From contig CAOLHI010001152.1 in NCBI GenBank assembly GCA_948474755.1, positions 1 to 64,000 on the forward strand: 64,000 bases of DNA, written 5' to 3'. Positions within the stretch are counted from its first letter, which is position 1; the number at the start of each line of letters is the position of its first letter. This DNA is from Ctenosaura bakeri. Taxonomy: Eukaryota; Chordata; Lepidosauria; Squamata; Iguanidae. The notes beneath the pieces are model-generated. The model was not told the DNA's origin. It searched no databases and saw only the letters and a list, made by a program, of their open reading frames with translations. Shown here piece by piece: positions 58,109-64,000 of this stretch. The translations under genes and the position numbers were made by a program.

Positions 58109-60042
58109 TCTTTGGATCTTTCTCTTTGACAGCATTGTCTTAGAGTGTGAGAATAGGTGGAAAGATGCTTTGAGGAGGCCATTCACTGGACTGTGAATGG
58201 TTCTAACAGTGCAATAGAATAAGTGGATGGCTATGCTGGCAATTCCACCCATCATATTTTTCAGTCTGAGAAAAGCTTCTTCAGAATAATCAATTGATTG
58301 GGAGCTGCCCGAGAGAGCCTTCTAAGTGGATCTCTCACTCTAAGGTGACTCACTAAGAGCAGACTGTGTGGCTGACTGCTCATGGGAGCTGGCTTCATAG
58401 GAACTGAGGTGACTCTGCGCTATGTGAGGCCCTATTAATCCAATTATTTTCTTATTCTACAGTTGAGAGAATGGGGCTGTTAGAAAAAGATGTTGTAATG
58501 TTTCTTGGAGGTGACAGCTGTGGAGTTGGGATCCTTCTAGTTTTAGGGGAGAAGCAGACAAAATTTGCTTCTGGACTTTGTTCATTGCTGGATGGAATAA
58601 GAACCTTGTGTATATTACCTGACGTTCTCTTGAAGCAAATTTGTATATAAGTAAATAAAACTAGTTCAGTTTTCATTTAGGAAGAAAGCTTTGACGCAAG
58701 CATTTTGTGGATTGTTTGTGGTGCACTTTTTGAGGTTCCGTCTTCTCTTTGCTTCCTTCTCATAGCGGTGCCTTCACTCCACCTCCTTTTCAGTTCCTAT
58801 TTTTCGAAAACCTACTTCCCATTTCTGATCAATAGAGCAGCCAAAACATGTCACTTCATGGTATCTCTATTGCATAGTGTCATAGCACTGAATATGGCAA
58901 AAACATCCATTGTTATGACTGACAGAGTTCCGTGTGTTAAATAGGTAGCAAAATTATACTTTGGCTCAAAATGGAAGCTTGTTTTTTAACAGGTGAGAGT
59001 TGAATCAAATGCCCATCGTATCTCTTGTCCCATAGACTGCATTTAGACATCAAACAACTGAGCAGTTTGCTTTGTGGAGTCAACAGCAACTACCCAGTAC
59101 CTATTTTGTGACATGGAAGTAATCCTGGTGTCATGTTGGCTGGCTTAAAATGAAATAAAACTCTATGAAAGCATACTTCAAAAATGCTAGAGTATAGCTT
59201 ACTTGGCCCAAAGCATTTGAATCACTGTTAGTTACGTGCACTATTAAAACAATGCAACATCTTGAATTATTTTACAAGAGATCACACAGAAAATACAGCT
59301 TTGCTTTGTTTTGCCAGTGCCCCTGGCATAGAGGGCGTCTGAAGTGTGTAGTACTGTATAAATTGCAGTCAAAATTATATTAAATAAGGAAGGAATGCTA
59401 TGCCCTTGGAGGGTGTCTCAAAGATGATAGGATAATAGCAGATCTGTTTTTGTGTGGGTGGAAGAGCGTGTTGTTCATTAGAAATGCTCTCGTCTGGCTG
59501 ATGGAAAGTTCCACTGTCATCTTTTCCTCTTGAAGTTCTGGCAGTTTTAGGGGCCTAAAGGTAATGAGTCAGGGTAAGTCAGAAGAGGCCTCAGGTCCAC
59601 TGGTTTTAAATCCCTGCTGGTACTCTGACATGCCCTGAACAAGGTGGAAGTGACGTGTCAGCTTCTTCCGTGTTGGCAAGAATGAGAAAGAACAAATTGC
59701 TTTGACAAAAATGTAAAGAAAATAATAGCTCCTCCCCTGTATGTCCTGGCTAGTATGCATGTTATAGAAGGGCTTCGGATTTAGTGGTGCTTCCACCCCA
59801 GAGGCCTCTACCTTGGTCCTGTATATTGCTATGCCTGTTACATTTTAGCATTTTAGAACTCACACAGCTGCCAGATGCCAAATTAGACTGTTAGTTTCAG
59901 TGTTGTCTATTCCAGGAGTGGAAACTGTGCAGTCCTCAGTATCTTTGTGAACTGCAACATATCTTAGTGAACTGCATCTGGTGTCAACCCCAACTAGCAT
60001 GGTCTCTAGTAAGGAATTTTAGGATTTGCAATTCAATCACAT

Positions 60043-60043
<1 letters not shown>

Positions 60044-60075
<32 letters not shown>
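60044..60075 (+). repeat. (GT)n microsatellite
   Basis: An uninterrupted gtgtgt run of about 30 bp. Smaller simple repeats occur at 18299-18320 (GA), 33005-33027 (GTT) and 30732-30749 (GT). Confidence 0.9.
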
Positions 60076-61767
60076 CCCTTTTCCCATCTTTTTTCTACAT
60101 TGACTAGCATGACAGGATTTCTTCAGAGAGTAAGAAAAGAAACTTCCCTCTGCATCAGGAAATGGTGGAGCTGAGCCTTGGACCTTTTCATACATAACCC
60201 ACCATTCACTAGAAGTCAGGCATGGTTCACTTGACTCAACAGCAGAGCTCCCATCCGTGGCTGCCTTAGCATTTTCCCTCCATACAAACACAATAATCAA
60301 CAAATAATTCCTAACCATTATTTTCTTTGCGTGTTTCATTTAAGTTATATTTTTAAAAGGTACTGCATCTCCAGCAGTCAAGTGGCTTCATTTAACAATG
60401 CAATTTATGTTTCAACATAAATGTTGTAAAATTCAAAGCACAAGTCCTTGAGATGAATCTCACAGTTCTTTCCATGCTGTCTTCTGTGGTCCTTTTGAAC
60501 CACAGATCAGCTCTGTTTTAAAACAGATCAGCTCTGTTTCCCTCAAGATCAGCCTCCCTTTTGACAGTCCTAGTTCTGGACTGTTCTGAGGGAAAACAGT
60601 ATACTCAATATCCACACATGTGATTAAGTATATTACAATATTGCTTAACAGTTGGCATTCTACTGAGAAGAGAAAAGGAGGAGTAATTGATATGTCTTCT
60701 ATTGGGAATGCACAGATAGTGATTTTATAGTGTTCTCCATTTATACCAAACTCTTAATAATAGCTTAAATAAAAGCCATCTATTGATGTCCCTCAATCCT
60801 TGTTCCCTTGGTTTAGTTTTTTTTTAAAGTATCTGTTTTGACATGTTTGAGAAGAAATGTGAGTGCAGCCATTATTCCAGAGAGTTCTTTGCATCTATTA
60901 ATTGGAGTGGCTGAAAGGAAAACTGTCACCTCAGCATTCTGCTGGACAGGAAGATTTATAAACTGTGGTGTCATTTTGTTAGTCTCAAAAAAAGATGTTC
61001 AAAAATAGTTTTATGTCAAGACAGTCATGGGGCAGTCTGTGTTTTTGGACTGGTAGCTCCTTACATCATTCCCCTTTTCCTCCTTTCCCTCCTGCGTCCT
61101 GCCTGGCATAATAATGTCACCATCTAATGAGGTCAAATTAGGGAATAAAGAGGTTCTTGTGTGAGTGGAATTGGCTGAGATGCTCTCTCAGTGGCTGAAG
61201 CAGGGAATATTGCCTTGGAAAATGTGGGAATGTTACAGTTCAGAAAACTGATTTAAAGAGGGAATTCAAAGGCCAACATGAGAGTTAAAGAAAACAACAG
61301 GGATAAGAATGGTTTATGATTCACACAGGACCTTGGAAAATTGGACTGAGAGTTCTTGCAGGTAGCAGCCAGGACTGCCAATGCATCAAAGGAGTCTGCC
61401 TGTCTGTAGACAAAATTTATGATTGGTGTCTGGTAAGAACATTGAAAAAAAAATTGAAAGTGTTTGTGTTACCAAACACCTAAGCAGTTCTGGACAGCTG
61501 TGTCAGACGTAGCTCTGGAAAAAATATCTTGCAGGAACTCCAAGCAAAAAGTTAACAGGCTGAGGACTTGAGAAGACACCAGTTGTGATCTGAAGCGTAC
61601 TTGCTGAGGAATATATTTACTATATTCAGTGGGATTTATTTCTGAAGAGTGTTGCTCAGGATAGGCTTGCTGGCCATTTCCCACCTGTGGTCATATCAAC
61701 TAGGCTTTGTGTTTCTTGTTATTACTTGAATATAATATCAACACTGAGCAGAATGTCAAGCTTAGAA
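60076..61767. other. Intronic stretch with no recognised feature
   Basis: AT-rich. No exon, SINE or MITE was identified. Confidence 0.5.
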
Positions 61768-61892
61768 AAGTCAATTTTTTGGGATTAAAATTCCCAGAAC
61801 CTTTCTTCCAGCATTATACTCATTGTATAATGACTGGCTGAGAGTTTCTGGGATTTATAGTCCAAAAAAGTAACTTTTCAAAGCTTCACAGA
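61768..61892. repeat. Fold-back repeat
   Basis: The segment agcttagaaaagtcaattttt and its inverse ccaaaaaagtaacttttcaaagc flank a short centre. Related, weaker fold-backs occur at 61995-62104 and 30989-31076. These are probably old MITEs of one family. Confidence 0.55.
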
Positions 61893-61994
61893 GAGGGAAG
61901 AATGGGTTTAAAATCTGTATTGTTTTTATTTACATTGAACAGAACACAGAGCTTGGAGAACAGTAATTCTTTGACTACAACAGGACAGAATGCA

Positions 61995-62104
61995 AAGCTT
62001 AGAAAAGTTACATTTGGACTACAATCTTCAGAATCCTTCTGCTAGTTTCACCACTGATTATGACTGGTGGTATAGCTCAAAAAAGTAATTTTTTCAAGCT
62101 CTGG
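61995..62104. repeat. Fold-back repeat, diverged
   Basis: The segment aagcttagaaaagttacattt pairs imperfectly with ctcaaaaaagtaattttttc near the right end. It is the same family as 61768-61892. Confidence 0.45.
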
Positions 62105-62634
62105 ATAGAATGCATATTCAGTTTAAAAACAGCTCTTCCCTTTGGTTGGTAGCTTGAAAGGTGCTTGTATATATGTACCATTGCCGCCCAACGCACGAAA
62201 TGAAGAGACCACACACAGGACTTGGGTTGAACTAGGGCAATTTATTGATATGCCTAATTAACATAAAGAGGGAAATGAACTTGAATTTGAACTTGAACTT
62301 ATGACCTGAGAAAAGGGGGGGTCAACAGCATGTGTGGACTAAGGCAAGAGTCAGCTCCCAACCATCTTCCCTAGCCCGTTGAGCGAGATACCGGGCCCCA
62401 AAGCCAACCGCTGAAGGTGGATTAAGACTTTGGCCGGCCCTTGTATGGAAGGTGAGCCCCAAACGGCCACCCCCCCCGGCGCACGACGATGAGGGTGAGT
62501 CCAGGGCCCTCCTCAAGGATAGCATTTATCCTACACCAAAGGGTGCCATCGGTACTCACCGAACCCTTAGGCCCCCCCATACCGGCCATGGATAAGGGCA
62601 AGCGTCTGCTTAGTCCTTATCCCCCAACTCCCCC

Positions 62635-63246
62635 TTAGGATAGCTTCCAGCCCTTTTGCAAATCCTGTAGGAAAATTTCATTGCCTTCAGATGACAAGTG
62701 TACCCCATCGGTCCTATACAGCTCAGGTTTATCAAAGACAATGTCATGGTGAGGAATATAGCAACCCAAGCCCTGTCTCAAAGCATTGCCAATTTCCCTG
62801 TTCGCCCGCTTATGAGTGAGCTCTAAGGGTCGAGGATCACCTCCCCCACCCCACACTCTTCTTTGAACCATTGCGGACCAAGCAATATGGGTGCGAGGCC
62901 ATGTGCCTTGAATATGCTGCATATCATGAATGGCTAGTATGATCAAGGCCTTTCCTTTCAAAAGTCCAAGGTCATTACCCCCAAGGTGAATGACCAGCAC
63001 GTCAGGTGGAAGCCCACAGCGCTCCCCAAACAGCGCATGTAGGCGGAGGCCCACGGCGCTCCCCAAACAGTACATGTAACAAGCCATGCCAACGAAGGCC
63101 TCTCTTGCCAAGCCATTGTATTGTAGTCCGATCACCCAATCCCAAATGTGGGCCCAGATGGCCAGTACAAGCCTGCCGCTCTGCCCAGAAGATGAAACTG
63201 TGACCACAGATCAGCACTCACTTCCTCCCCGCCAAAGCAGGTTGAT
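62635..63246 (-). pseudogene. SGNH/GDSL hydrolase domain of a Ngaro-like element, frameshifted by a tandem duplication
   Basis: SGNH-fold esterase-like domains accompany YRs in some vertebrate Ngaro elements; their role there is not established. On the minus strand the block I motif LICGHSF (about 63214-63194) is in one frame. LVIHLGGND (block III, about 62995-62970) and TDGVHLS (block V, about 62720-62700) are in another. A 37-bp tandem duplication (63004-63040 and 63041-63077) sits between them and exactly accounts for the frame change. The stop is at 62635. A good 3' splice site (ttggttcttttcag) ends at 63247, just before this domain and after the YR stop, so the two may have been joined by splicing. 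Start at 63246 is chosen on that basis. Confidence 0.72.
63004..63077. repeat. 37-bp tandem duplication inside the SGNH domain
   Basis: There are two adjacent units, one beginning aggtggaagcccacagc and one beginning aggcggaggcccacggc, both ending acatgt or gcatgt. They differ at about five positions. The length of 37 is not a multiple of three. Confidence 0.9.
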
Positions 63247-63265
63247 CTGAAAAGAACCAAAAACA

Positions 63266-64000
63266 TTAGGATGAGTTAATTGGCCTGACATAACGCCGGT
63301 ACACCATGGACTTCCATCTCCCAATCCTCCGGATGTCATCGGTCTTCATGCCCATCAAAGCTGCGGTGGAAGCTGCACCTATGCGAAATGAATGTGTACC
63401 AAAATTGGCTCCCTGCAATCCCAAATAGGACAAAGCCTTTTTTGTAATGGCCCAGAATTGGTACCTAGTGAGTGGGGTTGTATCTGCATGACAAAACAGA
63501 GGCCCCGCATGCGTCCCCCGGCTGGCAGTATAAGCTCTAAGCGCTTTGACCGGGCATAAGGCTACGTCAGAGCATTCCTGTAAAGTCACCACAGTGCCCC
63601 GCTTGGCCTGATCTGTCTTTGATCCCCTTATGAGCAAGCATAAATGTCGCTTACCCCAGGTCAGGTCCCTGAACTCCAGGGCCCTGCCCGACCTATCTCC
63701 CTTATTCTGAACAACCAGCTCGCTTACCCTTAATACACCAAAAAGTGCAGTGAGAGCTGCAGAGTGGAACAGAAGAGCCTCATATGTTGAGGAACACAAG
63801 ACTTCCCATGCATCACCCAGACCCTTTAAGATGCCGGGAGAAAGTGGTTGCCTGTTATCCGGGCCATCCCTTTTTGCCTGACCCACCCCTCTATGAATTT
63901 GCATATCCTAAAATCACTGGTGGGATCAGGGAAGCCTCGTGCCTTGGACCAAAAGGCCAAGACTGACATGCGAAATCTAATGGATTGAGGGTAGAGACTT
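63266..64000 (-). pseudogene. Ngaro-like tyrosine recombinase, partial and frameshifted
   Basis: From 63904 down to the stop at 63266 the minus strand encodes 212 residues with the YR catalytic pattern: Arg in FGVLRVSELV, HSFRIG near the C terminus, and the nucleophile Tyr in YRRYVRP. Upstream, a second frame open from the window edge (64000) to about 63885 encodes the N-terminal part, including SIRFRMSVLAFWSKARG and FPDPTSDFRICKF. A frameshift near 63865-63885 therefore separates the N-terminal domain from the catalytic core. The true start lies outside the window. The relation to vertebrate Ngaro and DIRS recombinases rests on motif recognition. Confidence 0.78.

Larger units (their letters stand above)
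57603..64000 (+). other. PREX1: PREX1 intron downstream of the third visible exon (incomplete)
   Basis: This starts at gtaagc and has no acceptor or exon before the window ends. It contains a perfect palindrome (58069-58108), a GT repeat, two fold-back repeats near 61770-62104 and the antisense Ngaro-like element. The stretch 58110-60040 shows nothing I can identify. Confidence 0.8.
62181..64000 (-). mobile_element. Ngaro-like YR retrotransposon, 3' part (antisense to PREX1)
   Basis: On the minus strand a tyrosine recombinase (to 63266) is followed by an SGNH hydrolase (to 62635), and then a GC-moderate 3' region down to about 62181. The YR plus SGNH pairing is known from vertebrate Ngaro-type elements. 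The gag and RT-RNaseH parts would lie beyond the window edge. The terminal split repeats could not be recognised from this part alone. The left boundary is approximate, placed where the AT-rich intron resumes near accattgccgccc. Both coding frames are broken. Confidence 0.7.

Noticed and set aside
1..64000. CRISPR arrays, operons or bacterial mobile elements
   Set aside because: No regularly spaced repeats, Shine-Dalgarno-led gene runs or prokaryotic genes were seen. Splice-bordered PREX1 exons and vertebrate retroelements show that this is an animal genome.

Overview
The window is genomic DNA of a vertebrate, almost certainly a squamate reptile and probably a lizard. The evidence is an AT-rich intronic background, tRNA-derived SINEs of the Sauria type, a 5S rRNA-derived SINE, CR1 and L2 LINE debris, and DIRS- and Ngaro-type tyrosine-recombinase retrotransposons. 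Nothing in it looks bacterial or plasmid-borne. The species cannot be named from the sequence alone.

The host gene is PREX1, the PIP3- and G-beta-gamma-dependent Rac exchange factor, on the + strand. Three consecutive coding exons are visible (35689-35760, 40700-40822, 57498-57602). Each has canonical AG/GT borders and a length divisible by three, and together they encode an early part of the Dbl-homology (DH) catalytic domain. Everything else is intron: more than 35 kb upstream of the first visible exon (the exon carrying the start codon is not seen), about 4.9 kb between the first two, about 16.7 kb before the third, and at least 6.4 kb after it.

The introns are packed with transposons. 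The main ones are three DIRS1-like retrotransposons, all in the sense orientation relative to PREX1. One is an older 5' fragment (about 8656-10970) lodged in a CR1 LINE and bracketed by a 59-bp direct duplication. Two are nearly full-length, closely related 6.1-kb copies (A, 23154-29229; B, 43428-49490). Each full copy has 145-bp inverted terminal repeats, one long gag-RT-RNaseH-methyltransferase-like reading frame, a tyrosine recombinase (YR) frame, and an internal complementary region equal to the joined element ends. Both copies are broken by small indels or a stop, at different places. The right edge (62181-64000, minus strand) holds the 3' part of a second YR retroelement type, Ngaro-like, with a recombinase followed by an SGNH hydrolase.

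Smaller repeats include six copies of a tRNA-derived SINE with a (GTT)n tail, two Sauria-like SINEs, two 5S-SINEs, two pogo/Tigger-like MITEs flanked by TA, a hAT-like MITE family that carries a minisatellite (two copies with exact 8-bp target duplications), several fold-back elements and simple repeats.

The most unusual signals are at the right ends of DIRS copies A and B. A candidate 138-139-nt intron encloses the internal complementary region. Its 3' splice site is followed about 195 nt later by a near-consensus 5' splice site at the very end of the element. Because both copies lie sense in PREX1 introns, each offers a ready-made cryptic exon to the host transcript.
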